From: CALKZN01 sp050633785
GTDB lineage: Bacteria > Pseudomonadota > Gammaproteobacteria > Arenicellales > Arenicellaceae
NCBI GenBank assembly: GCA_050633785.1
Contig: JBOEHE010000030.1
Location: 48,505 to 112,504 of the forward strand
Direction of reading: 5' to 3'
Length of the DNA stretch: 64,000 nt
This document shows positions 32,698 to 42,366 of the stretch, piece by piece. The position numbers and the translations under genes were made by a program. Every line of letters begins with the position of its first letter. The first letter of the stretch is position 1. The notes below the pieces were generated by a model that had not been told where the DNA came from, made no database searches, and worked only from the letters and a program-made list of their open reading frames with translations.

Positions 32698-34998
32698 TTA
32701 TTTACCAGCCAGAGCCGCGGAAAGTTTAGCCGCTAGAGCATTCTTTGCTGGAGAGGTAGCCGTCTTTTTCTTTGCTTGATGCTTATTGCCAGAACGATCA
32801 GGTCGATGAGCTTTTTTAGCTGCTGCTTTAGGAGCATCCTGCAAACGCATGCTCAAAGCAATTCGCTTACGTTCCGGATCAATTTCAACCACTTTCACTT
32901 TTACTATCTGGCCAGCCTTGACCACACTATGCGGGTCTTGAACAAATTTATCTGCCAGAGCTGAGATATGCACAAGGCCATCCTGATGGACTCCAATATC
33001 AACAAAAGCACCAAAATTAGTGACATTGGTTACTGTTCCTTCCAAAATCATATTCGGCTTTAAGTCAGTTAACTTTTCTATGCCATCACGCAACGAAGCC
33101 ATTTTGAATTCTGGCCGTGGGTCCCGCCCCGGTTTGTCCAACTCTCGAATAATATCAGTAACTGTTGGCAATCCAAACTGCTCAGTTGTAAAACCTTTGG
33201 CGTCAAGCGTTCGTAGAAACTGACTATCACCTAACAAAGAAACAACTTCGCGCTGATGTTTGGCTGCAATCGTCTCCACAACCTGGTACGCCTCTGGATG
33301 CACGCTGGAACGGTCCAAGGGGTTGTCGCCTTGCATAATACGCAGAAAACCAGCAGCTTGCTCAAACGTCTTTTCACCCATGCGTGGCACATCTCGAATA
33401 TGCTTACGATCTTTAAAAGCGCCGTGTTGATTGCGGAATTCAACAATGTTATTCGCTAAAGTTTCATTCAATCCGGAAACACGACGCAGCAAAGGCATAG
33501 ATGCCGTGTTTATATCTACCCCCACGTTGTTCACACAATCTTCAACTACCGCATCCAGAGAACGAGCCAGCTGATATTGGTTAACATCGTGTTGATACTG
33601 CCCAACCCCGATTGATTTAGGCTCAATTTTCACCAACTCTGCCAGAGGGTCTTGCAAACGGCGAGCAATAGAAACAGCACCTCGAATGGTCACATCTAAA
33701 TCAGGAAATTCTTTAGAAGCAAACTCAGAAGCAGAGTAAATCGATGCACCTGCCTCATTAACCATAATCTTAGTCAATGATAAATCCGGATGCTGCTGAA
33801 TAAGATCAGCTACCAGCTTGTCAGTCTCTCTGGAAGCCGTGCCATTGCCAATAGCAACTAACTCTACCTGATGTTGCGCTATCAACTTTGCCAGCTGGGC
33901 AATTGAAGCATCCCACTGTTTCTTTGGAGCATGCGGGTAAATAGTTGCGTGATCAAGATACTGCCCTGTCTGATCAACCACAGCCACCTTAACGCCGGTG
34001 CGTAAGCCGGGATCAAGACCCATAGTTGCTTTGGGGCCAGCTGGCGCAGCCAGCAACAGGTCCGTTAAGTTGGCAGCAAAAACTCGAATGGCTTCCGTCT
34101 CCGCCTGTTCTCGAAGCTTACCCATCAAGTCTAATTCAAGATGCATCAAGACTTTAATCTTCCAGGTCCAGCTAACCACTTGTTGCAACCAACTATCCGC
34201 AGGGCGTTGCTGATTACTGATAGACCAATGCGCGGCTACAATCTTCTCACAGGGATGGATCGGATCATCATCCACAGTGGGAACAATCAGATTCAATTGC
34301 AACACACCTTCATTGCGTCCTCGAAACAGAGCCAAAGCTCTGTGCGATGGGACTGACTTATAAGCTTCACTATAATCAAAATAGTCACGAAACTTAGCAC
34401 CTTCCTGTTTTTTCTCTTCCACAACCACGGCTGTTACCTGACCATGCGTTTGCAGGTACTGACGGATATTAGCCAACAGCTCAGCATCTTCACTGAATCG
34501 TTCCATTAAAATATAACGAGCACCATCCAAGGCTTGCTTGCTGTCTGCAACACCATTGTCTTCATTGATATAAGCCTTGGCCTGTTCAGTAGGGTCCAGC
34601 TGAGGATCTTCATATAATGCCTCTGCCAGAGGTTGTAAGCCAGCCTCTATAGCAATCTGCCCTTTTGTTCTTCGTTTGGGTTTATAAGGCAGATACAAAT
34701 CTTCCAGAGCCGTTTTAGTTTGAGCCTCATTAATAGAACGGCGCAAATCATCAGTTAATTTTTCCTGGTCCGCAATGCTCTCAATTATGGTACTGCGACG
34801 TTGTTCCAACTCACGCAAATAGCGCAGACGGTCTTCCAGTTGACGCAGTTGCGCATCGTCCAACCCTCCCGTTACCTCTTTACGATACCGGGAAATAAAA
34901 GGCACTGTAGCCCCTTCATCCAGCAATGCAATTGCGGCAACGACTTGTTTGGTCTGAGCGGAAAGTTCATCCGCAATACGTTGTTCAATAGATACCAT
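32698..34998 (-). CDS. tex: Tex, RNA-binding transcription accessory protein
   Basis: Tex is a conserved cytosolic nucleic-acid-binding protein linked to transcription. The 766-residue product shows the N-terminal helical region (VPFISRYRKEVTGGLDD), the YqgF-like core (GLDPGLRTGVKVAVVDQTGQ), helix-hairpin-helix motifs (SGLNETLANNIVEFRN) and a C-terminal S1 domain (GTVTNVTNFGAFVDIGVHQD), then a Lys-rich tail. Length and order match the family. It forms its own transcription unit. Confidence 0.96.
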   Translation of the reverse strand: MVSIEQRIADELSAQTKQVVAAIALLDEGATVPFISRYRKEVTGGLDDAQLRQLEDRLRYLRELEQRRSTIIESIADQEKLTDDLRRSINEAQTKTALEDLYLPYKPKRRTKGQIAIEAGLQPLAEALYEDPQLDPTEQAKAYINEDNGVADSKQALDGARYILMERFSEDAELLANIRQYLQTHGQVTAVVVEEKKQEGAKFRDYFDYSEAYKSVPSHRALALFRGRNEGVLQLNLIVPTVDDDPIHPCEKIVAAHWSISNQQRPADSWLQQVVSWTWKIKVLMHLELDLMGKLREQAETEAIRVFAANLTDLLLAAPAGPKATMGLDPGLRTGVKVAVVDQTGQYLDHATIYPHAPKKQWDASIAQLAKLIAQHQVELVAIGNGTASRETDKLVADLIQQHPDLSLTKIMVNEAGASIYSASEFASKEFPDLDVTIRGAVSIARRLQDPLAELVKIEPKSIGVGQYQHDVNQYQLARSLDAVVEDCVNNVGVDINTASMPLLRRVSGLNETLANNIVEFRNQHGAFKDRKHIRDVPRMGEKTFEQAAGFLRIMQGDNPLDRSSVHPEAYQVVETIAAKHQREVVSLLGDSQFLRTLDAKGFTTEQFGLPTVTDIIRELDKPGRDPRPEFKMASLRDGIEKLTDLKPNMILEGTVTNVTNFGAFVDIGVHQDGLVHISALADKFVQDPHSVVKAGQIVKVKVVEIDPERKRIALSMRLQDAPKAAAKKAHRPDRSGNKHQAKKKTATSPAKNALAAKLSAALAGK

Positions 34999-35404
34999 AA
35001 CGGTCCTTATTTATGTCAATTCTTAAAGATCGGATTTTACCTATTCCGCATCAAAAAAATAGCGTTTGTTCACATATTCGACAAATATCTCCATCACACA
35101 ACTTTCACAGGCCCCGAAAGATACTGAATAAGTAAAAACGTGACTTATAGAATTGAATCAATTGCTTAGATCTAATAATCAACAAAACCAGAATACACAT
35201 AAACCTATAAAGTTACTGAAAAAAGTCTATATTTGTTGTTCAAAACAGATACCAGAAGCACTCCATATTTCTTTCTATCTGTACAAAAAGCGCATCAAGA
35301 GGTATCAAAATACTAGACTATGTAAAAATCCGTAACAATAAGGTGAATCCATTTCGGTTCTGTCAACTTTAAGTTTAGGATAAGTTATCACTAACAAAGA
35401 TTGG
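34999..35404. other. intergenic region between tex and a small gene
   Basis: About 400 bp, AT-rich, holding divergent promoters for tex and for the small protein at 35405. Plus-strand frames inside lack ribosome binding sites and recognisable sequence. I see no structured RNA. Confidence 0.4.
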
Positions 35405-35650
35405 ATGTCGAAAATGAAAACAATAAAAAATACTGCTGAACCCAAACCCATTGCAGAACAAAAACTGACTCCTGCTGATATCAAAGTATTGGTTAAATAT
35501 GACCAGCCCCAGTACTTATTCGCAGAACTTCCAGCTAAGTATCGTAATTTAATGGAGTTTGATATCGCTTTGATCAAAGAGCACTTTGCTAACAAAAACT
35601 CCAGCAGCGTTTTTCTGCATGAGCCTTACTTCGAATCAGGCATTAACTAA
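35405..35650 (+). CDS. small hypothetical protein
   Basis: An 81-residue, soluble, Lys- and Pro-rich protein that I do not recognise (LTPADIKVLVKYDQPQYLFA in the middle). The composition looks protein-like and an opposing minus-strand frame over the same bases looks worse. The start may be ATG 35405 or ATG 35414; neither has a strong ribosome binding site. It is followed after 10 bp by a long hairpin. Confidence 0.5.
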   Translation: MSKMKTIKNTAEPKPIAEQKLTPADIKVLVKYDQPQYLFAELPAKYRNLMEFDIALIKEHFANKNSSSVFLHEPYFESGIN

Positions 35651-35660
35651 TACTGTTTAT

Positions 35661-35726
35661 GGGACGCCGTGGCTATCCACCCCCTTCTCGAACCATATCC
35701 CCACACGGATTTGGCTACGGCGTCCC
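35661..35726. terminator. long-armed GC-rich hairpin, terminator or structured RNA
   Basis: GGGACGCCGT (35661-35670) is the exact reverse complement of ACGGCGTCCC (35717-35726), with GGC/GCT and TATCC/GGAT pieces continuing inside. The 46-nt loop is C-rich. In AT-rich surroundings this stands out. It follows the 81-residue gene by 10 bp and has only a short T-rich tail (TGTTT), so a terminator is plausible but a structured RNA is possible. Confidence 0.55.
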
Positions 35727-35888
35727 TGTTTCATAATTTAAACAGAACTTCAAACCTTAGGAAAACGGACATTCCAAACGGGAATAATAAAACTTCATGG
35801 TTTGAAAAACACTGGTTTCTCCAGGTATTGAAGTGAACCTCAGTGCGTTACTACGCTATCCAAGTTCCTATTTCCAGAAAAATATTTC

Positions 35889-36071
35889 TTACGCCGCTTC
35901 TAAAACTGCCTGCTTATAATCTTGCCAATATTCCATCAACACCGGATCATTTAAGCTAAATACTTGTTCCTTAAGTTCTTCTTCTAATTTTTTATCGCCA
36001 GCTACCAATTCAATATCATAGATAGCATGTACATAGCGAACTGCGCTGACCAAAATATCACCCTCATTCAT
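35889..36071 (-). CDS. small acidic hypothetical protein
   Basis: A 60-residue protein (starts MNEGDILVSAVRYVHAIYDI) with no signal or membrane segment. A strong AGAGGGG ribosome binding site just upstream of the ATG supports translation. I do not recognise a family. It lies on its own between the hairpin at 35.7 kb and phoU. Confidence 0.6.
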   Translation of the reverse strand: MNEGDILVSAVRYVHAIYDIELVAGDKKLEEELKEQVFSLNDPVLMEYWQDYKQAVLEAA

Positions 36072-36345
36072 TTGAGACCCCTCTCTTTTTTACTTTTTTA
36101 ATTTGTTAATAAAAACCCCGCCAGCGCTTGAAACTGCTTACGCCTGGGCGACATTAAACATCAACAAACAGTATCCGTCAATTAGACATAAGACCAGGAA
36201 ATCAAATTATAAAAACCATGAAAACAGGCCTTCTTAAAAATGTAATGCCAAGCAATTGATATTAAACAATAAGATATAAAAAGATTGGCAGTCAATTCAT
36301 TGACAGACACCACATTGGCAATGGAATCAATATGTAAAAAAATGC
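36072..36345. other. intergenic region upstream of the small gene at 35889
   Basis: AT-rich stretch of about 270 bp between the phoU terminator and the 60-residue gene, presumably holding that gene's promoter. I see no RNA gene or repeat. Confidence 0.4.
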
Positions 36346-36376
36346 AAAAAACGCTTTACTACCAATAAATAAAGCG
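36346..36376 (-). terminator. probable terminator after phoU
   Basis: CGCTTTA (36352-36358) and TAAAGCG (36370-36376) form a 7-bp stem with an 11-nt loop; on the minus strand a U run (complement of A at 36346-36351) follows. It lies 25 bp after the phoU stop and would end the pst operon. Confidence 0.6.
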
Positions 36377-36400
36377 GTTCTTGCTTATTGATTTAGCCTT

Positions 36401-37123
36401 TTAACCTTCTTTTACCGTTTCAGCAATTTCATCGACATGAATATGCCTGACATCCTGTCCTTTTACCTGATACACCACATTCTCCAGAATGTTAATACAA
36501 TGGTCACCAATTTTTTCCAGACAACGCGTTGACCACATGACATCCAACGCATTCGGGATATTTTCAGGGTCTTTTTTCATACGGTCAACTAATCTCTTAG
36601 TAATAGCATCGAACTCTTTATCAATTTTATAGCCTTCACGCATTAACTTAACGGATGTATCAGCATCCATACGAGCAAACACATTGAGAGTATTGTGCAA
36701 TAACTTGCGAATAGATTCTCCTGCCGCCAAAAAGCCCTTGTAGTATTTTTCAGGAGTTTCAACTTCAATTGAATGTTGGACCATGCGTGCCATTCGCTCT
36801 GTCTCGTCGCCAATACGCTCAAGGTCACGAATGCACTTGGAAACAGCAACTACCAAGCGTAAATCACCTGCTGTAGGTTGACGCCTTGCGAGAATACGAG
36901 TGCACTCTTCATCAATTTCAATTTCAAACTGATTCACTTTATAGTCTTCAGTCGCAACTTGACCAACCTGGTCAGCATCATCTTCCATGATGCCACTCAG
37001 GACGCGGGTTAGTTGCTCTTCGACCAAACCACCCATTTTCAAAACATGCGAACGAATCTCTTCGAGTTCCAAGTCATATTGTTTTGAAATATGAGTTCCA
37101 ATAGTTGATTGTTCTTCAGCCAT
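36401..37123 (-). CDS. phoU: phosphate-signalling accessory protein PhoU
   Basis: PhoU links the Pst transporter to the PhoR/PhoB system and restrains phosphate uptake. The 240-residue product has the two PhoU three-helix repeats, with E/DxxxD metal-binding type motifs (RDLERIGDETERMARM and RCLEKIGDHCINILE). It lies 71 bp after pstB as the last gene of the operon. phoB and phoR are not within the window. Confidence 0.96.
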   Translation of the reverse strand: MAEEQSTIGTHISKQYDLELEEIRSHVLKMGGLVEEQLTRVLSGIMEDDADQVGQVATEDYKVNQFEIEIDEECTRILARRQPTAGDLRLVVAVSKCIRDLERIGDETERMARMVQHSIEVETPEKYYKGFLAAGESIRKLLHNTLNVFARMDADTSVKLMREGYKIDKEFDAITKRLVDRMKKDPENIPNALDVMWSTRCLEKIGDHCINILENVVYQVKGQDVRHIHVDEIAETVKEG

Positions 37124-37194
37124 AATATTTTTTATAGTAATCAGTGTTAGTTCTGGTTATTAATACAAGTATAAAACAGTAATACGCTTATGGT

Positions 37195-38061
37195 TCAACC
37201 AATTCGACCAGTTATGTATTCTTCCGTTAATTGATGCTGAGGATTCGTAAAAATCTGATCCGTATCACCAACTTCAATCAGTTTACCCAAATGGAAATAA
37301 GCTGTACGCTGTGAAACACGTGCAGCCTGTTGCATAGAGTGTGTAACAATAGCGATCGTAAAACGTTCACTCAGTTCACTGATTAATTCTTCAACAGTCG
37401 CTGTTGCAATTGGATCAAGCGCGGAACACGGCTCATCCATCAAAATAATTTCAGGGTTGATAGAAATTGCTCGAGCTATGCATAAACGCTGTTGCTGACC
37501 ACCTGACAAACCGGTGGCAGGTGCATCCAGACGATCTTTTACTTCTTTCCACAAACCACAACGCTTGAGGCTTTTTTCGACCAACTCATCCAGCTCAACT
37601 TTGTGCTCAATTAAACCATGAATACGAGGGCCATACGCCACATTCTCATAAATGCTTTTTGGAAATGGATTGGGTTTTTGAAACACCATTCCCACTCGAG
37701 CTCGCAGTTCAACAACATCAATTTTCTTGCTGTAAACATCTTCACCATCCAAACGAATGTCACCTTCTACACGACAAATATCAATAGTGTCATTCATTCT
37801 ATTCAAGCAGCGTAAGAACGTTGATTTACCGCAGCCAGATGGGCCGATCATTGCTATGACTTGGTTTTTGCCAATATCCAGATCAACATCAAAAATTGCC
37901 TGTTTCTCACCATAAAAAACCGAGACATTACGCAGGCTCATTCGAGGGTCATCAAGCAAAGGTTTCCCCATAGTCGTATAAGACTCATTTGCCCTATCAG
38001 CAGTATCATTATCAAGTTGTGTCATCTTTACTTCATCTACTTTCGTTTCTACTAATTGCAT
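37195..38061 (-). CDS. pstB: phosphate ABC transporter ATP-binding protein PstB
   Basis: This is the ATPase of the high-affinity phosphate transporter (288 residues). Walker A GPSGCGKST, signature LSGGQQQRLCIARAI and Walker B IILMDEPCSALDP are intact, with the switch His in IVTHSMQQAARVS. An N-terminal extension of about 30 residues precedes the ABC core; ATG 38061 has a good AGGAAGG site, so it appears real. Confidence 0.97.
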   Translation of the reverse strand: MQLVETKVDEVKMTQLDNDTADRANESYTTMGKPLLDDPRMSLRNVSVFYGEKQAIFDVDLDIGKNQVIAMIGPSGCGKSTFLRCLNRMNDTIDICRVEGDIRLDGEDVYSKKIDVVELRARVGMVFQKPNPFPKSIYENVAYGPRIHGLIEHKVELDELVEKSLKRCGLWKEVKDRLDAPATGLSGGQQQRLCIARAISINPEIILMDEPCSALDPIATATVEELISELSERFTIAIVTHSMQQAARVSQRTAYFHLGKLIEVGDTDQIFTNPQHQLTEEYITGRIG

Positions 38062-38132
38062 TGTACCTTCCTCGAGAGTTAATTACTCCCATTCCACCCA
38101 CTTATGTCTGTTGAGAAGCGACTACCCATCGA

Positions 38133-39404
38133 CTACCATCGCCTTTCAAGTTTTTTACGTAACATGACAGCCAGACTGTTCATACAAATCAGAAAAGCCA
38201 GCAACACCATAATGGCAGCAGATGTTCTTTCCAGAAAAGCACGTTCCGGACTGTCTGCCCATAAAAATATTTGCACTGGTAACACCGTTGCCGGGTCAGT
38301 AATTCCCGTTGGCGCGTCAACAATAAAGGCGACCATTCCAATCATCAGCAAAGGTGCTGTTTCACCCAATGCTTGTGCCATTCCGATGATCGTACCTGTC
38401 AGCATGCCAGGCATAGCCAGAGGCAAAACATGGTGAAGAACGGTTTGCACCTTGGAAGCCCCCATACCAAGGGCGGCCTCACGAATAGACGGCGGCACCG
38501 CTTTAATTGCAGCACGACTGGAAATAATTATGGTCGGCAGGGTCATTAAGGTCAGTACCAGGCCGCCTACCAATGGCACCGAGCGCGGCACACCAAAGAA
38601 ATTGATGAAAATAGCCAGGCCCAGTAAACCAAAAATCACGGAAGGTACTGCCGCCAGATTGTTAATATTAACCTCAATAAAATCAGTGATTTTATTTTTG
38701 GCAGCAAACTCTTCCAGATAAATCGCTGTTGCCACACCAATAGGAAATGACAACACTAGAGTGACCATCAAGGTAAACAAGGACCCTAGCACGGCGCCTT
38801 TAATACCAGCCAACTCAGGCTCACGCGAGTCGGAATTGGAAAAGAAGACAGTATTGAAACGTGTCTCGACCTGACCCTTATCAACCAGTTTCTGCACTAA
38901 TGTTTTTTGTAGTTCAGTAATCTTTCCTACCTGCTTATCAGTACCAAATGCATGTTTATAATGAACATCGATATCATCATCAGCCAACAGCCACAAGGTT
39001 TCACTTTTCCCAAGAAGTTCAGGATTGTCCAGTAAACGGTTACGCAGAATCAAACCAACATCACTAGTTATCAGGCCATAAATCGCTTTTTTCTCTTTTC
39101 TGCTTTTAAGCTCCGGAAATAATCCTCTAAGGTTTTTCTTAACCAAGCCACCAAAATTGGCATCCCGTATCTGTTGTGCGTCACTGATATCTCCAATTGA
39201 CAGGTACTCAGCATCATATTTCATTTCCAGCTGAATATAGGTCTGCCTGAAAGCACCCATTCCCTTAGATATAATATCGGTAAACAGCACTATCAGGCAT
39301 AGCATGCCAAATGCCACAGCTGCGACACCAAACGCCTTAAATCGCTTTTCAGCTCGATAACGTTTACGAATATTAGCGCGTCTTTTTTCAATATCGACAT
39401 TCAT
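38133..39404 (-). CDS. pstA: phosphate ABC transporter permease PstA
   Basis: An inner-membrane permease of 423 residues, longer than E. coli PstA (about 296). A membrane segment (about 25-48) is followed by a periplasmic-facing stretch of about 150 residues, and the permease core begins near residue 205 (LGSLFTLMVTLVLSFPIGVA). The coupling EAA-like loop is AALGMGASKVQTVLHHVLP. Enlarged PstA proteins are common in Pseudomonas-like bacteria. It follows pstC by 45 bp. Confidence 0.94.
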   Translation of the reverse strand: MNVDIEKRRANIRKRYRAEKRFKAFGVAAVAFGMLCLIVLFTDIISKGMGAFRQTYIQLEMKYDAEYLSIGDISDAQQIRDANFGGLVKKNLRGLFPELKSRKEKKAIYGLITSDVGLILRNRLLDNPELLGKSETLWLLADDDIDVHYKHAFGTDKQVGKITELQKTLVQKLVDKGQVETRFNTVFFSNSDSREPELAGIKGAVLGSLFTLMVTLVLSFPIGVATAIYLEEFAAKNKITDFIEVNINNLAAVPSVIFGLLGLAIFINFFGVPRSVPLVGGLVLTLMTLPTIIISSRAAIKAVPPSIREAALGMGASKVQTVLHHVLPLAMPGMLTGTIIGMAQALGETAPLLMIGMVAFIVDAPTGITDPATVLPVQIFLWADSPERAFLERTSAAIMVLLAFLICMNSLAVMLRKKLERRW

Positions 39405-39449
39405 ACTATTACCAACCGGAAAAATAAAACACTGTCAAAACTTATTATA

Positions 39450-40838
39450 CTAGTCATACTGCTCTCGATATTTTCGAACCACATGCAAGGCGATGAAATT
39501 CAAACACAAAGTCACTACAAACAATAACAAACCAAGAGCAAAAGCGGCTAATGTTTTAGCACTGTCAAACTCCTGATCTCCCACCAACAAGGTAACGATC
39601 TGTACAGTAACAGTTGTCACTGTTTCCAGCGGATTAACAGTCAAATTAGCCGCTAAACCTGCCGCCATAACAACAATCATTGTTTCTCCAATCGCACGCG
39701 ATACCGCCAACAATATCCCACCTACAATTCCAGGTAATGCTGCGGGAAAAATAACTTTACGAATGGTTTCCGATTGTGTGGCACCCAGTCCATAAGAGCC
39801 ATCACGCAAACTTTGTGGTACTGCATTTATGACATCATCAGACAAGGATGAAACAAAAGGAATAATCATAATTCCCATCACCAAACCAGCAGCCAGAGCA
39901 CTTTCAGAAGCCACACTCAAACCTATTGACTCACCCCAATGACGAATAGCAGGAGCTACCGTCAAAGCCGCGAAGAAGCCATAAACAACTGTTGGGATTC
40001 CAGCAAGAATCTCCAGAGCAGGCTTTGCGATACTTCGTACCCGGTTGCTCGCATATTCAGACAAATAAATTGCTGACATTAAACCAACAGGTACCGCTAT
40101 GACCATAGCAATAAATGAGATCAACAGAGTACCAACAAATAAAGGAATTGCACCAAAGGCACCCGATGCTCCTACCTGGTCGGCTCGAATCGCTATTTGC
40201 GGACTCCATTCCAAGCCAAACAAAAATTCAGTAAAAGGGATTTTTTGAAAAAAACGCAAAGACTCAAACAATACTGAAAAAACAATGCCCACCGTTGATA
40301 AAATTGCAATAGTCGAGCAGAGGAACAACAACACATTGAATACTTTTTCAACCGTGTGTCTAGCGTTAAATTTTTGTGTAATATAACGCAAACTTATCAG
40401 AGCGCCCGCAGTAAGTACCACCAGAACAAGAATAGGTCGATACAATTCAGCCCCACTCTGCAGGCTCTGATATCGCAAAAGTGCAGGTTGATATTCTGCT
40501 GCCAGCGGACTCTGGTTATTGTATTGAGATGCGGCAATTTTGATCTGATTCAACACCAGGTTCAATTGCTCTGCTGGCAAATTATGCGCATTATCAGGCA
40601 ATGCTGCCAACACCAGGCGGTTAATAATTGAATCACTGAAAAATGACCACATTAACAGCACGACAAGCGCGGGTATGATCGCCCAAATCACAGTGAGCAA
40701 ACCGTAATAGCTCGGTAATGCTGCTAGCTGACGAATACCGCCAGCTGGACGTGAGACCTGTACGGAGCGCCAGCGGCCGAACATATAACAAGCAAAGGCG
40801 ATTGCCAGTAGAAGTACAATAAAAGTAGGATTACTCAT
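39450..40838 (-). CDS. pstC: phosphate ABC transporter permease PstC
   Basis: The partner permease of PstA (462 residues), also enlarged compared with E. coli (319). It has extra N-terminal membrane segments (about 5-20 and 45-68) and a periplasmic loop before the core (VGTLLISFIAMVIAVPVGLM onward). The cytoplasmic coupling loop is GSYGLGATQSETIRKVIFP. It lies about 210 bp after pstS, with a hairpin between. Confidence 0.94.
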   Translation of the reverse strand: MSNPTFIVLLLAIAFACYMFGRWRSVQVSRPAGGIRQLAALPSYYGLLTVIWAIIPALVVLLMWSFFSDSIINRLVLAALPDNAHNLPAEQLNLVLNQIKIAASQYNNQSPLAAEYQPALLRYQSLQSGAELYRPILVLVVLTAGALISLRYITQKFNARHTVEKVFNVLLFLCSTIAILSTVGIVFSVLFESLRFFQKIPFTEFLFGLEWSPQIAIRADQVGASGAFGAIPLFVGTLLISFIAMVIAVPVGLMSAIYLSEYASNRVRSIAKPALEILAGIPTVVYGFFAALTVAPAIRHWGESIGLSVASESALAAGLVMGIMIIPFVSSLSDDVINAVPQSLRDGSYGLGATQSETIRKVIFPAALPGIVGGILLAVSRAIGETMIVVMAAGLAANLTVNPLETVTTVTVQIVTLLVGDQEFDSAKTLAAFALGLLLFVVTLCLNFIALHVVRKYREQYD

Positions 40839-40961
40839 CAGATTTTAGGCCGAATATTAAAAAACAAAGTCATTCATTCTGGGAAGAAATACATTGAAGA
40901 CAACTCACTGAATGCAGCCAGTCTACTCACACAATATTAAAGGCAGATTACAATAAAACAA

Positions 40962-40993
40962 AAACAGGCAAGATGCCAGCATCTTGCCTGTTT
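40962..40993 (-). terminator. intercistronic hairpin after pstS
   Basis: AAACAGGCAAGATGC (40962-40976) and GCATCTTGCCTGTTT (40979-40993) pair perfectly. On the minus strand the stem is followed by a U-rich run (TTTTTGTTTTATT). It stands 56 bp after the pstS stop and 124 bp before pstC, so it most likely terminates a share of transcripts and keeps PstS in excess over the membrane parts. Confidence 0.8.
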
Positions 40994-41048
40994 CATACTG
41001 ATATTTGCAAGAATGCAGTAAAGAATTACAGCATTCTAAACCAACTGC

Positions 41049-42185
41049 CTACAACGACAGGTTAGCCAACGCTTTTGCATCAGTAACAACTTGGTCGCGG
41101 GTATCACCACTTAAAGGAATCAAACCTTTCTCAACCAGATAACCATCTTCGCCTGTTGCACTTTCAGCAACAAAAGTATTCAAGAACTCTGCAATACCGG
41201 GAATAGTTCCGATGTGCGCTTTCTTAACATAAAAGTACAATGGACGTGACACAACGTAATCTCCATCAGCGATAGCTTCGAATGTAGGTTCTTGTCCATC
41301 GATAATTGAGCCCTGAACTTTATCAGAGTTCTGATCCAGAAAACTAAAGCCAAAGATGCCCAGAGCATTTGGGTTAGCGGCCAGTTTTTGTACGATCAAG
41401 TTATCATTTTCACCGGCTTCGATGTAAGCACCATCTTCACGAACACCGTAAGCGATTTTCTTGAACGCATCTTTACCTTTAGCTTTATCGCCTTTTTTCG
41501 CAACAATGCCTTTCCAGATAGACTCATCCAGACCCAACTTAGTTAATAGTGCTTCGATATCACTTTTCTGATCAGCTTTCAGGCCACGCAGTGTTTTCAA
41601 GTCATCAATTTTTTTAGCGCCGCCGCCCAGAGCCAGTTCAGCAAAAGCGTCACGAGTACCAGATGAAGGCGGAGGTCCCAGAACTTCAATCTTTACAGCA
41701 GGCAGAGAAGAATTAACATCCTTCCAGGTTTTGTTAGGATTTTCGATCAACTTACCATCCTGACCAGGAACGAATTTAGCTAATGCCATGTAAATGTCTT
41801 TACGTGACAGCTCAAACTTTTCTCCGCCCTTGGCATTTGCCAAAACGATACCATCATAGCCGATCAAGACTTCAGTAATATCGGTTACACCGTTTTTGGC
41901 ACATTTCTCAACTTCGCTTTTCTTAATACGGCGTGAAGCATTAGTAATATCCGGTGTATTAACACCGACACCTTTACAGAAGAGTTTCAGTCCACCACCT
42001 GAACCCGTAGATTCAACTTTTGGCGCTTTGAAATCTGTTGATTTACCAAAACGCTCTGCAACGACCGTTGCAAAAGGATAAACAGTCGACGAACCAACAA
42101 TACTAATGGTATCGCGAGCCATTGCACTTTGACCGGCTGTTAAACCAGCGGCTAAGACCGCTGCAGAAAGAATAATTTTTTTCAC
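41049..42185 (-). CDS. pstS: periplasmic phosphate-binding protein PstS
   Basis: This is the high-affinity phosphate-binding protein (378 residues) with signal peptide MKKIILSAAVLAAGLTAGQS to AMARD. Phosphate-binding segments include SIVGSSTVYPFATVVAE, ESTGSGGGLKLFC and PPSSGTRDAFAELAL. It is longer than E. coli PstS and resembles the Pseudomonas/marine type. It is the first gene of pstSCAB-phoU and has a Pho box upstream. Confidence 0.96.
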   Translation of the reverse strand: MKKIILSAAVLAAGLTAGQSAMARDTISIVGSSTVYPFATVVAERFGKSTDFKAPKVESTGSGGGLKLFCKGVGVNTPDITNASRRIKKSEVEKCAKNGVTDITEVLIGYDGIVLANAKGGEKFELSRKDIYMALAKFVPGQDGKLIENPNKTWKDVNSSLPAVKIEVLGPPPSSGTRDAFAELALGGGAKKIDDLKTLRGLKADQKSDIEALLTKLGLDESIWKGIVAKKGDKAKGKDAFKKIAYGVREDGAYIEAGENDNLIVQKLAANPNALGIFGFSFLDQNSDKVQGSIIDGQEPTFEAIADGDYVVSRPLYFYVKKAHIGTIPGIAEFLNTFVAESATGEDGYLVEKGLIPLSGDTRDQVVTDAKALANLSL

Positions 42186-42255
42186 GCTATATCTCCAAAT
42201 AGAATAGGAATTAGTTTGTCGATAAAATTGACAAGTGAGATACTAATCGACAAAT

Positions 42256-42273
42256 GTGACAAGTTTATTACAG
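42256..42273 (-). promoter_or_regulatory. predicted Pho box (PhoB site) upstream of pstS
   Basis: On the minus strand CTGTAATAAACTTGTCAC matches the E. coli consensus CTGTCATAAATCTGTCAC at 15 of 18 positions. It lies 71-88 bp upstream of the pstS ATG, a normal distance for PhoB activation. PhoB control is the family norm; the site is read by eye. Confidence 0.7.
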
Positions 42274-42366
42274 AACAAGTAACATTAAACGCAGGCCTTT
42301 AGCGGCTTGAGCACATAGCTCGATTAAATGCATTCAATATAAAGTCAAAACAACGAATCAGAAAAA

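Noticed and set aside
35305..35595. 96-residue minus-strand frame overlapping the 81-residue small gene
   Set aside because: No ribosome binding site and no recognisable pattern; the opposing frame has a more protein-like composition. Neither is certain.
42186..42255. Additional Pho boxes from the repeated TTGTC motifs nearer to pstS
   Set aside because: The TTGTC copies are spaced 9 and 19 bases apart, not the 11-base period of PhoB repeats; only the 42256-42273 site fits.
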